DNA of 64,000 nt, from contig NC_090291.1 in assembly GCF_037392515.1 (NCBI RefSeq), positions 14,765,001-14,829,000 on the forward strand. Direction: 5' to 3'. The translations under genes and the position numbers were made by a program. Shown here piece after piece: positions 1 through 11,023 of the stretch; the first letter of the stretch is position 1, and each line of letters opens with the position of its first letter. The stretch is from Haliotis asinina. Taxonomy: Eukaryota; Mollusca; Gastropoda; Lepetellida; Haliotidae. The notes beneath the pieces were generated by a model. It had not been told where the DNA came from. It was given only the letters and a program-made list of their open reading frames with translations, and ran no database searches.

Positions 1-31
1 ATAGAACCATTTAGAGGAGGATTGCTAGAAG

Positions 32-240
32 TGAGTATGTTTAGTTTTACGCCGCACTCAGCAATATTCCAGCTATATGGCGACGGTCTGAAAATATTCA
101 AGTCTGGACCAGACAATCCAATGATCAACAGCATGAACATCGGTCATTGGGAATCGAGAACATGTGTCAACCATTTCAGCGAGCCTGACCACCTGATTCC
201 GTTAGTCGCCTCTTACGACAAGGGTGAGTTACTGAAGAAC
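32..240 (+). repeat. Repeat B, near full-length copy
   Basis: Starts with the shared head (GTTTTACGCCGC, then AGCAATATTCCAGC). It continues through the GTCTGGACCAGAC palindrome, a GATCAACAGCATGAACATCG segment, CATGTGTCAACC, and a tail reading GTCGCCTCTTACGACAAG. The same order recurs at about ten places in this window in both orientations, which defines it as a dispersed repeat. ORFs in it are incidental. Confidence 0.85.
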
Positions 241-275
241 AGTTGTAATCCGTGTACCTTCCGCGTAATTCGTTA

Positions 276-405
276 TAGTAGTAGCAGTAGTAGTAGTAGT
301 ACTAGTAGTAGTTGTAGTACTAGTTGTAGTACTACTACTAGTAGTAGTAGTTATTGCTGTTGAAGTAGTAGTAGTAGCAGTAGTAGTAGTAGCAGAATTA
401 GAAGT
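276..405. repeat. Imperfect (TAG)n trinucleotide microsatellite
   Basis: A run of TAG/AGT triplets with scattered CAG and ACT interruptions. Poly-Ser and poly-Thr frames through it are by-products of the triplet repeat. Confidence 0.95.
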
Positions 406-956
406 AGAAATAGTACTCCGAATAGTCAACGCTGATCAACGCATGTCACGTGCTTATACACGTGACTCTAACTAACAATATTACCAAATGTTATAACCAT
501 TTTCAGAGCCTTACTCGATCTTAACTGAATACACCAAAAAGACCAATTGCTAGTTTGCGTGGAGGAAGCTACAAAACATATGTAAGGGTTTACGAGTGTG
601 TAGAACTAAAAAATACTTCTAATCCTAACTTGTTATGAATTCGAAAACAATGGTATTTCAGTCTAGAATGACGGATAACGTGGCCTTTCTTTGTCATTGA
701 TGCAGCATCACAAATCTTTCTAATTCCTTGTTGCTCCTAATTTATACAGACCAAACAATAGATAGGGAAGAAGGACGATTTGGAATGATTTGGGTTAATT
801 CATTCATGATGTCAGCGTTATTGCCAATAAAGAGAATTTCCGTCACCAACTGGTCAATCCTTAAACGCTTATACTAGCAGGAACATATGACATCAGGAAA
901 TATTTTTGGTAATGATGGTTTCGTTAGTGTATCTGATACCCTTTACTGTGGATTAA
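406..956. other. No gene seen
   Basis: AT-rich single-copy-looking DNA. I see no open frame with protein-like character, no repeat family found elsewhere in the window, and no splice signals that form a gene. Confidence 0.5.
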
Positions 957-1117
957 GGGCTGTGGGGTAGCCTTGTGGTTAAAGCATTTGCACGTCACGC
1001 CAAAGACCCGAGTTTCATTCCCTAAATGGATACATTGCGTGAAGCCCATTTCTGATGTCCCCGCAGTGATATTGGTGGGCTATTGCTAAAAGCGACGTAA
1101 AACCACACTCTCTCGGG
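957..1117 (+). repeat. SINE-A copy (tRNA-like head), diverged
   Basis: Begins GTGGGGTAGCCTTGTGG, resembling a pol III A box. It has a decayed B box (GAGTTTCATTCC) and the body GTGAAGCCCATTTCTG. It ends with the shared tail ATTGCTAAAAGCG...GTAAAACCACACTC. This is the order of a tRNA-derived SINE. Confidence 0.85.
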
Positions 1118-1450
1118 ACAATGTGTTGAAGGTCCACTCACATGTACGACATAACGACAGTTTTACTCTGCCGGAAAAGAAATAGTGTGAATAATGCTAG
1201 GGCACCATGGAGGTAACAGGGTACCTCTCTTCATCCTCATTCGAACAATGGCCAGGATCCCGATCTATTTTATCAAAAGCTAACGAATGTCATAACGCTA
1301 TGAACGCTTTGTGGATCGGTTGGTTTCTGGCGAACAATGGCCATGGTCCCGATCTACGAAGAGTTCGATTGCATAATTTGTGTTGACGTTCATGTTACAC
1401 AAGAAACATCCAGCCCCTCCACCTGAGTGAGATGTGCAAGTTAGCAACAA
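1118..1450. other. No gene; short direct repeat
   Basis: No gene seen. A roughly 26-bp segment beginning CGAACAATGGCCA and ending TCCCGATCTA occurs at 1242 and again at 1331, differing at a few bases. This looks like a local duplication of about 90 bp. Confidence 0.5.
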
Positions 1451-1822
1451 CCCAGTGATCAATGACATGAACATCTATCTATATAACTGGGATACGATGA
1501 CATGTTAACCAAGTCAGCGAACCTAACCACCTGATCCCGTTGGTCACCTCTCACGACAAGCACGAGTTGCTGAAGACAGCATCCATGTAGATGCGGGTTA
1601 GAATAAATGTTGATCTTCAGTATCCGATGTTTGTTGTAAAAGACTACGAACGGAATCGGGTGGTCAGGCTCGCTCAATGACACGTATCATCGTATCCTTT
1701 TAGCGTAGATTGATGTTCATGCTGTTGATCATTGTCTGGTCCAGACTCGATTATTTCCACACAGACGCTGAATACTGCTAAATGCTGCGTTGAACTCACT
1801 CAGTCACTCACTCACTCACTCA
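1451..1822. repeat. Two repeat B copies facing each other
   Basis: 1451-1580 is the distal half of repeat B on the plus strand (CAGTGATCAA, ATACGATGACATGTTAACC, GTCACCTCTCACGACAAG). 1625-1822 is a more complete copy on the minus strand, ending in the (CACT)n tail after a degraded GTCTGGTCCAGAC box. Together they form a loose inverted pair with about 45 bp between them. Confidence 0.75.
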
Positions 1823-2043
1823 CTCACTACTTCAAGGGTTCCGTGTTGTACAGTCATCTAGTTATAGGAGGGCGTAGGATTTTGATGTCACTGGAAAATC
1901 CTATGCTACAAGTGGAGGAAGTAAACTTCACTCATGGAGGAAGTAAATATGGACGATGTCAGGAGGAAGTAAGTGTTGAGGAAGGGAAATACAACGTACT
2001 CTCTCAATGAAGGCTGCAGCATTTCGTTCGACTGGCAGTATAT
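1823..2043. other. No gene; GAGGAAGTAA motif repeated
   Basis: Short spacer in which GAGGAAGTAA recurs three to four times between 1914 and 1985. Nothing else is recognised. Confidence 0.4.
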
Positions 2044-2214
2044 TGGGGTGGTGGGGTAGCGTAGTGGTTAAGGTGTTCACTTGTCACGCCGAAGACCCGG
2101 GTTCGATTCCCCACATGGATATAATGTGTGAAACCCATTTTCTGGTGTCCCCCGACGTGATATTGCTGGAATATTGCTAAATGCGGCGTAAAACGTAACT
2201 CACTCACTCACTCG
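2044..2214 (+). repeat. SINE-A copy, well preserved
   Basis: GTGGGGTAGCGTAGTGG (A-box-like), an exact GGTTCGATTCC B box, then GTGTGAAACCCATTTTCTGG, the ATATTGCTGGAATATTGC core and an (ACTC)n tail. It is one of the two best copies in the window, with the one at 23.15 kb. Confidence 0.9.
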
Positions 2215-2365
2215 ACTAGCAGTATAAGTAAAGCAGACCCTGTTCAATGAGTCATGTGCTAGCACACATTTGAAATCCAATCAGTTGAAATTATGTTTAT
2301 TACAGATTGAGTATTTAATCATCAAAATTTAGTAAGTAGCGTGGGTGTGAACAGCAATGATTGAA

Positions 2366-2527
2366 TGAGTTAGCAAGTGAGTTTAGTTTTACGCCGCGTA
2401 AGCAATATTCCAGCAATATCATGGCGGTGGACACCAGAAATCGTCTTCACAGACTGTATCCATTTGGGGAATCAAACCCAGGTCTGCGGCGAACGAGCAA
2501 ATGCTTTAACCACTAGGCTACCCCACA
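2366..2527 (-). repeat. SINE-A copy
   Basis: Reverse complement of SINE-A. GTTTAGTTTTACGCCGC comes first, then AGCAATATTCCAGCAATATC, a GAATCAAACCC B-box complement and CCACTAGGCTACCCCAC at the end. Confidence 0.88.
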
Positions 2528-2780
2528 ATTAACATAAATATCTATGATAAATATGTAATTGTAATAACGTGTATAATATGTGCCCAAAGAGCTACAACAT
2601 TAAAATCATAAGTGATTCAAGACAGTTTCCAGAGCATCAAAGAATCAAGTGGCTAAAGATTTAGATAGACTTTAATATTTTCTAAAAAGGAATGCTATAG
2701 AAGATTTTAAATAAACTGCAAATGTTAGAGCTCTTAGGACGTCGAAGGGTGAACGAATTTTGTTCGACTCCCTTCTGAAA
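2528..2780. other. No gene seen
   Basis: AT-rich spacer with no recognisable feature. Confidence 0.4.
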
Positions 2781-2785
2781 AAAGG

Positions 2786-2960
2786 ATGGTGTGTGCATGT
2801 GTGTGGTGTGTGCATGAGTGTGTGTGGGTGTGTGTGTGTATGAATGTGTGAATGTGTGCATGTGTGTATGTGTGTGTCTGTGTGTGTGTGTCTGTGTGTG
2901 TGTGTGTGTGTGTGGCTATGTGTGTCTGTGGTGGTGGTGGGAGGAGGAGGGGGTGGGGGT
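2786..2960. repeat. (TG)n microsatellite with (GGT)n / G-rich end
   Basis: Impure TG repeat to about 2922, followed by GGTGGTGGT and a GGGAGGAGGAGGGGG stretch. The His/Thr-rich frame on the other strand is a repeat artefact. Confidence 0.95.
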
Positions 2961-3747
2961 GATGGATGGGGCGGGTTAGGGTCGCTGTCTGGCGTACATT
3001 AGTCAATAAGAGCACCAACATTGAATTCAAAGGCTCATACGATATTAATAGTTAAGAACTTAAGGTATTAAGATACAAATTCATATAGCTGTATGTCATG
3101 AATTGCCCATCAGGTTTCAACAGTATTACCACCTAAAGCTATTACATGGAGCAGATTTGACAACACATTGATAATAGTGTACATCGGAGATACCCCACGC
3201 CCCTGTCTAATCGCTACACTTACCACATGTGCCGATAGTCGATATGAACAAACATGTATTTCATTCACACCTTACACGCTTTGAAATTGACATCGAACAA
3301 ACCCAGGCAACGCATCTCCACCTCTTGATCACACATAGCGTTTTGTGTTATCAAGAGGCTAAAAGTTCACCAACAGGTTCTCATTCAAATCTTCAAATCT
3401 TTGGCATTAAATGAAACCCGTTTCATCAAACCAGTAAACCTGCTGTGCGCGGGTTGCGTGTGTAGCAACGAAGAAGCAGAGATAAGTGTTGACACATCGT
3501 AAGTCATATAAAAGGGCGATTTGTTGGTGTGAGCGTGTGAACCAGCGTTATTGCGTCCGGGTTGCCAGGCCACACGGAAGTGGTCAGCAATTAATTTGAC
3601 CATTTCTATCTAATTTGACTGATTTTAAAAACAGGGTGAAAGTATGTGTGAACGATGCTAGTTTCATAGCATCCTCTTTTATCTCATTCAACCCTCTTCC
3701 CTTGTACCTCGTCTCTGCCTTCCAACAAAGACAGTCCACCAACGGGT
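2961..3747. other. No convincing gene; TATA-like motif at 3508
   Basis: No protein-like frame. TATAAAAGGGCG near 3508 matches a TATA box in form, but no transcript start or exon can be placed beside it, so I do not call a promoter. Confidence 0.4.
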
Positions 3748-3840
3748 TAGGGGGGTGGGTCGAGGGGTAGGGGAGGAGGTCGAGGGGTAGGGGAGGGGGT
3801 TGTGGGTAGGAGAGGGGATGGAAAGGTGGGGCGAGTGGGG
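3748..3840 (+). other. G-rich tract, potential G-quadruplex
   Basis: At least six runs of three or more G within about 90 bp, with two copies of GGTCGAGGGGTAGGGGAGG, separated by short loops. It satisfies the usual G3+N1-7 pattern on the plus strand. Function is unknown. Confidence 0.6.
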
Positions 3841-4223
3841 AACATTTTAGCATGTATGCATTTTAACAGAATCTTTAATATGCTAATCTGCGGTGTGGGG
3901 GTTCTGTTGGTAGTGTTGTCACAGGCGTGCCAGTCTGCCGTTTCCAGGGAGTCCATTAATCTTGTGATAGTTGGATTAAAAGTGTAATGGATCCCTCGCA
4001 TAGATTTTTTATATCTGGCTACATGCATACTACAAACGCTACACTGGTGCATGGGAACGGTGCAAGTACAGATCGATTCTCTGTTGTCTTTTTGCTGTGC
4101 AAAGGGACGCTGGGCTCTATTAAAGACGAAGCTTGAAAATAACAACAAAAACATGAAAGTCTTTGTAGAGGTAAAGTCACATGAGTGGTAACGCTCTACT
4201 GCGCCACAAGAACGTCCTTGATA
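3841..4223. other. No gene seen
   Basis: Open frames on both strands here are short and biased by the G-rich neighbour. Nothing is recognised. Confidence 0.4.
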
Positions 4224-4375
4224 AAATGAGTGAGTTTAGTTTTACGCCGCTTTTAGCAATATTCCAACAATGTCACAGCGGGGTGCATCAGAAATGGCAT
4301 TCACACATTGTACCCATGTGGGAATTTTTGGCAGTGGGACGAGTCAACGCTTTAACCACTAAACTACCGTCCATT
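4224..4375 (-). repeat. SINE-A copy, diverged
   Basis: GAGTGAGTTTAGTTTTACGC head, AGCAATATTCCAACAATGTC, CACACATTGTACCCATGTGG, then TTTAACCACTAAACTACC. The B box is destroyed. Confidence 0.82.
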
Positions 4376-4699
4376 GATACAATAGCAGTGCACAATACTA
4401 TTGTGTGGATGTGACGAATTATGCTTATAAATGACTGACGCTCAACAACTCTCTCAACAGCGTCAGCTTGAAAATTCTGGCCATGTTCAGGTGTCTTCGA
4501 GGGTTTGAACGGGTGGATATATTTGCGAAATGCTGGTCATATCCATTTTAATTTTGTTGTGAAGTTAGGATGCTTTGCAATTCTTTTGTGCCCACAGATA
4601 CCCATCGATGTATGAATGCTGTATTCCCCCTAATGCAAGTTCCAGTAGCTCAGAAATCAGTGCCGCTTAGAGTACTGAAAAGGAGGGTCGCCGAAAACT

Positions 4700-4868
4700 A
4701 GGAGGGAGCCTATAACATTCATTGAGAGTATCGCTTAGAACATTTATAAAGAGGACCGATTGGACAAGTGATAATGAGGACCGCTTAGAGTGTTACTATA
4801 GAGGTACTCTAAGAATTTTGATAAAGAGGTGGAAACTTAGAAACTCGATAATGAGGTTCGCTTGTCAA
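4700..4868. repeat. Decayed minisatellite, period about 25 bp
   Basis: About six units of the form CTTAGA-(N)8-10-ATAAAGAGGACCG in a row (for example starting 4734, 4759, 4784, 4809 and 4834). Each ends in ATAAAGAGG or ATAATGAGG. Units differ by 20-40 percent, so it is an old array. Confidence 0.65.
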
Positions 4869-5039
4869 TACCATGCAGGTATATTTAGTTTCAAAGGTAG
4901 TTTAGTAAACAAACAGTTCGAAAGTCCTTGAATATACCACCTATCCGATAATAGCTACGTTGCCGCATTTACCCCGTTAAATTTGCATTGGTTTCAATTC
5001 TGTGTCAGTTGATCCTCAAAGGGAGAACATCAACCATAA

Positions 5040-6890
5040 AGATTTCTTATATCTTATCTGATCGTTCCGTTACACAAAGCGGGGGATAGACAGGATCCCA
5101 ATAACTACAGGGGTATTGCCCAACTTGATATACTTAGCAAAGTATTCACAAGTATTCTAGACACACGTATAAAACTCTGGGCTGCAACACAGGACATAAT
5201 CTCCGAATCTCAAGCAGGCTTTAGAGACTACAGTACCATTGACCAAATATTCGTATTAAATGGGATTGTCCATAAGTATATAAGGAAAAAACGCGGAAAA
5301 TTTTATTGTATTTTCGTTGACTTTAAGAAAGCCTTCGACACTGTTGACAGAAATAAGCTTTTATACATACTCCTCAATAATGGATTACATGGTAAAATTA
5401 GCTCTCTTTTACATTCTATGTATACTTGCACAAAAGCAGCGGTTAGATGTACGAAGTACAGTATGTCTGAAATATTTAACCCAACGACTGGAGTACGACA
5501 ATGATGTATCTTATCACCAATTCTATTTAATATGTACATTGATGAATTAGTCAACGACATCATAAATAGCGAGTACAGCGGAGCTTTTATTGATGAGACC
5601 ATAAATGCACTATCAATCCTTCTGTTTGCGGATGATGTAGCTATATTTGGTGACAGCGTTGTGAACCTGCAGAAAAAGATTGATGTCCTAGAAAAGTATT
5701 GTACTAAATGGGGACTGGAAATTAACACAAATAAGACAAAGGTTATAGTCTCCAAAAAAGGTGGCAGAATAGCTAAAACAGAAAAATGGTCAATTGGAAC
5801 AGAGAAACTAGAAACTGTCTCCTATTTTAAGTATCTGGGATTAACGCTGTCTAGTAGAAATGTATTCACAAAAGCTTGCGATGTTTTATGTAAGCAAGCA
5901 GAGAAAGCATTGTTTCCTATTAAGAAATTCATGTACAGATACAAATGAATACCGTTTGATCTTCTCTTCAAAATCTTTGATTGTAAAATCCAACCTATAT
6001 TATTGTATGGAGCAGAAATTTGGGGAACTGTTATCCGCCATGAAATAGAAAAAGTACACTCAAAATTCTGTGAAAACGTACTACACGTGGGTTATCATAC
6101 ACCGAACAAGGCGGCTTTAGCCGAATGTGGGAGACATCCTCTGCGTGTAAACTACATGTCACGAGTTGTTTCATTTTGGGTACGTCTGCTCCGGCAACCG
6201 GATTCACGTTACTCGCGTCGCGTGTACGATATGCTTAAACGTTTAGACGATAACGGGGATGGCAACTGGGCTTCGGCAGTACGGTCAATACTATTTCAAC
6301 ATGGCTTTGGTTATGTTTGGCTATAACAAAACGTTGGGAATTGTGAACTGTTTCTAAATATTTTCAAACAACGTTGTAAAGACATATACTACCAGAAATG
6401 GGCACAGGATATAAGGGACTCCAAATCACTGCACATGTACTCTACTTTCAAATTAGACATTGCTCCAGAACTGTATTTGACTGCACTCTCTTCTCAACAT
6501 CTGCGCAGAGCTTCAACAAAATTTAGATGCGGCTCCACTAATCTGAAAGTAGTTGGGTATAAAAGATCTAAAGACACTGACCTGAGTTTAGCCATGTGTG
6601 ACTAATGCAAATATACACCAGAGGATGAGTGTCATGTGCTGATGAAATGTCCTCTTTATGCAGCAGAAAGAACCGGCTATATACCAAGTATCTATTCCAT
6701 GAACCCGGATATACATAAATTTATACATCTTCTAAATACTAAGAACCATAACATTATGCTCCGTCTTGCAATTTTTGTAAATAAAATCTTGTCCAGGCGC
6801 TCTGCAGTAATTTAACACAAGATGTCATTTTGTACTATTGGCCTCATGGCCATATCTACGAAATAATATGTCTGTCTGTCTGTCTTATAT
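5040..6890 (+). mobile_element. 5'-truncated LINE (non-LTR retrotransposon)
   Basis: The element starts abruptly just upstream of the reverse-transcriptase domain, at about 5040-5058. The frame there reads IVPLHKAGDRQDPNNYRGI, the usual entry to a LINE RT domain. It ends after the ORF with a GGCCTCATGGCC hairpin-like motif and a short (TGTC)n tail at 6868-6885. Endonuclease and ORF1 are absent. The simple-repeat tail rather than poly(A) fits CR1/L2/I-like clades better than L1, but I cannot assign the clade by eye. Confidence 0.85.
5058..6815 (+). pseudogene. LINE reverse transcriptase, four nonsense mutations
   Basis: One frame runs from about 5058 to a stop at 6813-6815 without any frameshift. 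It is broken by stops at 5502, 5946, 6324 and 6603. RT motifs appear in order: NNYRGIAQ, then FVDFKKAFDTVDR (first catalytic Asp), then GVRQ-stop-CILSPILFN, where the Gly codon has become TGA. FADDVAIFGD (the YADD-type box) lies near 5628, followed by the thumb segment FKYLGLTLSS. The C-terminal part ends with a zinc-knuckle-like Cys/His cluster (CD-stop-CKYTPEDECHVLMKCPLY) near 6597-6660. With the 5' part missing it cannot encode a working enzyme. Loss by point mutation only suggests a relatively recent insertion. Confidence 0.85.
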
Positions 6891-7382
6891 TCTAAGTCAG
6901 GTCGTTTATTAGAACAAATATGGTAACATATTTAAGTGTATAAATGCATCATCGTAACTTTATTAGCATAACAGCCCAAACGTAAGGTACCTTTGGCTTT
7001 GACTAGATGTTGATAATAAATCGCAATACTTTCATTTCAAAGGTTGTATTTCTACCATGTATGTTTACATGTTCAGAGCATAATCTCTTTCCTTGTCATG
7101 ACGTCAGAAGTGTACTTCCGGGTAATCCCACACGTTATCGGGTCTTCTTTCCTTTCACATGCAGTGCCATATTTATCCTGGTCACGTGTCTCACTGCCAT
7201 GTCGGTGTGGTATACAAGGGGTTGCGATCTTACACCTAGAACACTCATATCTACATAAAGTGAAATACTACCAAGATTGTGTCAAAATCTCGCTTAAATC
7301 CATTTTTTTCACTCACCAACGCAGTCACTCATCTAGGACTCATCAACCTGATCACGACTCAGTTCCTCACGGATCATCCGTC
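6891..7382. other. No gene seen
   Basis: A short frame at 7007-7258 has no recognisable domain. Nothing else is seen before the pyrimidine-rich block. Confidence 0.4.
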
Positions 7383-7753
7383 TACATACTCACTCTCTCT
7401 CACTCCTACCCATCTCCTCGCTCGACCCAACCAAACATCCGTCCTCTCCCTTCCATCGCCTCTCTCTCTCACTCAAACGCTCTCCCGTCCACTTACGTCC
7501 ACACCGGTCCTTCCAACCAAACACCTGTCCTCTCCCTTCCATTGCCTCTCTCTCTCACTCACACGCTCTCCCGTCCACACCGATCCTCCCAATCCAACCA
7601 AACACCCGTCCTCTCCCTTCCATCGCCTCTCTCTCTCTCTCTGTGTGTCTCTCTCTCTCTCTCACTCACACACTCACCCGTCCACTTACGTCCACACCGG
7701 TCCTCCCAATCCAACCAAACACCCGTCCTCTCCCTTCCATCGCCCCTCATCTT

Positions 7754-7786
<33 letters not shown>

Positions 7787-8021
7787 GTCTCCCTCTCCCT
7801 GTCGCTCTCTCCCAATCTCTCTTTCTCTCTCTCTCTGTCTCTCTCTCCCCTCTCTGTCGCTCTCTCCCTATCTCTCTCTTTCTCTCTCCCTCTTTCTCTC
7901 TCCCTTTTTCTCTCACCCCTCTCTTTCTCTCTCACCCCTCTCTTTCTCTCTCTGCCAACTCTCTGTCTCTCTCTCATTCCCTCTCTTCCCTCTGTCTCTT
8001 TCTCTCTGTGTCTCTCTCTCC

Positions 8022-8070
<49 letters not shown>
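7383..8070. repeat. Pyrimidine minisatellite grading into (CT)n
   Basis: From 7383 to about 7750 a unit of roughly 85-110 bp is repeated about four times. Each unit contains CACCCGTCCTCTCCC, CCATCGCCTCTCTC and CCGTCCACTTACGTCC. From 7750 to 8070 it becomes an impure CT/TCTG repeat, ending in a pure (TC)n run. The long Ser/Leu-rich and Arg/Glu-rich frames on both strands come only from this composition. Confidence 0.92.
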
Positions 8071-8119
8071 GCTTACCTTCTTATCCCATCCCTGGTTTCC
8101 CCACTGATCGAGATCGATG

Positions 8120-8190
8120 CTCAAATGCTCATGTTGTTAACTGCTAGACTGTCTGGTCCAGATTCCAATACGTATAACATATAGTTATAC
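8120..8190 (-). repeat. Repeat B fragment
   Basis: Keeps GCTCATGTTGTTAACTG and the GTCTGGTCCAGA box of repeat B in reverse orientation. The rest is lost. Confidence 0.6.
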
Positions 8191-8584
8191 GGCAACATAT
8201 GACAACAACCAACATTCACGCATACTCACTACATTGTTTTCTTGTACCTGTTTTATAGCTGCTACTTTAACAACAGTGTCCTATGAATAAGGAAAACATT
8301 TTATCGGTTTAAATAACAAGAAATTCCAGGGCAGATTACAGAAATTTGATCTTGGCGTGTGTTATGTACACCGCTTTCCTGACTCTATTCAGACGACCAT
8401 TTCATGGACTGTGGTAATAGGTGCACAGTCAGCTTTGTCCATGGGCTGAGCAGGCCCTACAGCGTTGTGATCGATATCCCGCCTTCAGACGTTTACAGCC
8501 GCTTGATAGAAAAACCTTAACTGTGAATCATTAATACAAGATTCATGGAAAAATCAGCAGCTGGTGCACGTAATGGATGTGTGT
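8191..8584. other. No gene seen
   Basis: Unremarkable AT-rich DNA. Confidence 0.4.
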
Positions 8585-8740
8585 GAGTGAGTGAGTGAGT
8601 GAGTGAGTGCATGTATGTGTGTGTGTGTGTCTGTGTGTGTGTCTGTGTGTGTTTCACAGTAACACTGTATGCTTCTAGTTATGCTTCTAGTATAGCGCTG
8701 CACTCAGCAATATTCCAGCTCTATAACGGCGGTGTTGTTA
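8585..8740 (+). repeat. (GTGA)n-(GT)n block and repeat B head fragment
   Basis: GTGAGTGAGTGAG and then a TG-rich run to 8652 match the tail type of SINE-A and repeat B. At 8692 GCGCTGCACTCAGCAATATTCC and CTCTATAACGGCGG match the start of repeat B. The copy seems split by (GT)n expansion. Confidence 0.65.
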
Positions 8741-9913
8741 GTTTGCTTTTTAGCGGGGGTGAGTGGTGGGGGTGCGGGTTTAAGAGGGAAGGAGGAGAAG
8801 GGGGTAGGAGAGGAGTGGGGATAGCGTTGTTTATACTTATTGCCGTTATGTTCTGGGCTTTTGTTTTGTTTCTTTCTTTCTTTCTTTGAGGGTGGGTTGG
8901 GGGGGTCTGATAATGATTTAGTCTCCACTACACAATGACCAACGCAATCAGCATCTACGTGAGTGATTCTTTTTTGACTTGTATCAACCAAGTCCGCGAG
9001 CCTGTAACATTATATTACATGCTCGTGCATTCACGTCTTACATACAGACTGAAAGGTCTTACATCACCCAGCCACCCATAGTGTCACCGCTGTTTCTGTT
9101 TCACCTTATATCATTATACGTTCACCTCATATACTCATCAACGTATCACATAACAAGTTCGGTATGTGGCCTGCCTGTATCATACTTGTAAATTGTTACT
9201 CTTCATTATGAATCTGTTCCTCTATCGCCTCTCTCGTGACATTTTCCGGATCATATGATCCCAAGTAATATATCCTATGGTCGTCATTCATACCACGTAC
9301 ATGGCGTGGCTTAAGTGTAAGCGGGCATTCACTCGTGCACAAATACTCCATTATGACTCAACACAGTTGTTGAAATGAACAACACCAAATGTCACTCATG
9401 TGTCGCCATGGATGCATGTGTATACTATATTACATACTTGCTGGTAGTTCATTCATGTCTTAAACCTCGGTTTTGTAGTATTAGCTGGGCGCTTTAGGAT
9501 AGGCAATTTGTGAAAACGGTCGATCATTTACAGGGACTTGTTTACTTCTGGTATGTTTTAACATAGAGTTTGACTTTTATGACGTGCGAAGTTCACTTGA
9601 TGTGATATTGCTGAGATATTTCTTTACGCGGCGTTAACAGTCCTTCATAAGAACAAAAACACAATACGGAAATACATACATATAATGACAAACATACAAA
9701 CGCACACAATCATGAGATCAAATACATGTCACACATACGCACAATAAAACAAAAACAACCCATTTCTACGCCTCACGAATATGCACACAAATGTGTTTAA
9801 ACATGCTGTGCATCACGCATACACTGAACATCTACCCATCAAAAAATAACTATCGCCCTTATCACGATGGGTAAGTCAAAATGTTAAAGAGTTTGCTTTG
9901 CACAAACATCTTT
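8741..9913. other. No gene; G-rich patch and a SINE tail scrap
   Basis: 8750-8830 is G-rich. At 9600-9642 GATGTGATATTGCTGAGATA and GCGGCGTTAAC look like the tail of a SINE-A copy. The remainder is AT-rich with no gene. Confidence 0.45.
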
Positions 9914-9994
9914 ACGTGAAACCCGTGATGCGTGAAACCCGTGATACGTGAAACCCGTGGTGCGTGAAACTGGTGATTTGTGAAATCTGCGATC
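9914..9994 (+). repeat. 16-bp minisatellite, five units
   Basis: GTGAAACCCGTGATGC and close variants repeat five times end to end. The first three units are almost identical and the last two are drifting. Confidence 0.85.
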
Positions 9995-10566
9995 TTCTTT
10001 GGTTATTGCTCAAAATGGTTTAACATTAGTATAACTCGCTTCCACAAGGATAGAAATGTACATTTATGCTGTCCTATCCCGTTTCACATCTAGCTTTACT
10101 GGTTAACTTTCCTCCAGTTTCGCAAATGTTGACAATTTCTTCACTTATACAATGTCCTTAAAAATCATTGTTGGGGGGGGGGGGGTTTAACTTTCACGAC
10201 ATTCTCAGCCTTTGCTAGATACTGACCACGACATTCTGTAAAATAAAAGTACCAAAGCTGATGTTCATCTTCAAAATACGATTGAAAGCGACTTTTTGTG
10301 ATAAATAGAATATCAAATATATCGACACTCGTTGTTAGTCTACCCATGTCCCTGAAGTACTTAATGTTCCCTTCCACCCAGCCCTTCCTTTCTGCGATGT
10401 TCGAGCCCCAAATGATGCAAGCAGAGGTTTCATCTGGTTCAGGCTCAGCGTCTCCCATCTTACTGGGGCTAATTGTCATTTTAAGTGGAATTATTTGTTT
10501 TAGCAAAATTGTATATATTTATAGACTAACGGTCAGTCCAATAGTGTTGGCGTACATTTGTTCGCA
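9995..10566. other. No gene; poly-G run
   Basis: A run of 13 G at about 10171-10184. Frames on both strands across 10165-10579 overlap each other and show no known domain. Confidence 0.4.
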
Positions 10567-10760
10567 GACTAACAACTAGTCTCCAAAATGAGCACAATTT
10601 ACAGGGGGGAAATAATATAATGAAAAGGAGCCCTGAAACTTTTTTCATTTCAGCTTGAAGCTGTGGAAATCTAGACTTGCCACATTTTCTAGTCTCGCGT
10701 GGGCTTTTTGGATATATTTGCTTCGGAGTCTAGATGACAGATTAGGCGCACTAGGCTACA
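10567..10760 (+). repeat. Repeat C, copy 1
   Basis: Shares an ordered series of blocks with 15119-15300: AACAACTAGTCTC, AATAATAT(A)ATGAAA, GGAGCCC(T/C)GA, GGAAATCTAGACTTG, GGGCTTTTTGGATA-type and CAGA(T/C)TAGG. About 65-75 percent similarity by eye. No coding content. Confidence 0.65.
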
Positions 10761-10886
10761 CCATTGTGTTCCCGCTCTTTTGCACCCCACCCCCTCCACC
10801 ACCCCACCAATCCCTTTTACACTCCCATTAATTCCTTGTTACGGAAAATTCTCAGACTGACCATTGCCGACTGATGCGCCGCCACG

Positions 10887-10955
10887 TTTAAATTTAGTAA
10901 AAGTCCCAGATGCCCTGAACTGTGGAGGTTTTCATTGGTCCTTGCCAGTTCTAGG

Positions 10956-11023
<68 letters not shown>

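Noticed and set aside
2044-2110. tRNA gene (A and B boxes present)
   Set aside because: The same head is followed everywhere by the same non-tRNA body and tail, and the acceptor stem cannot be formed. It is a SINE.
7044-8184. Open frames of 125-367 codons on both strands
   Set aside because: They are produced by (CT)n and the pyrimidine minisatellite. Every frame lacks stops for compositional reasons and the peptides are Ser/Leu or Arg/Glu runs.
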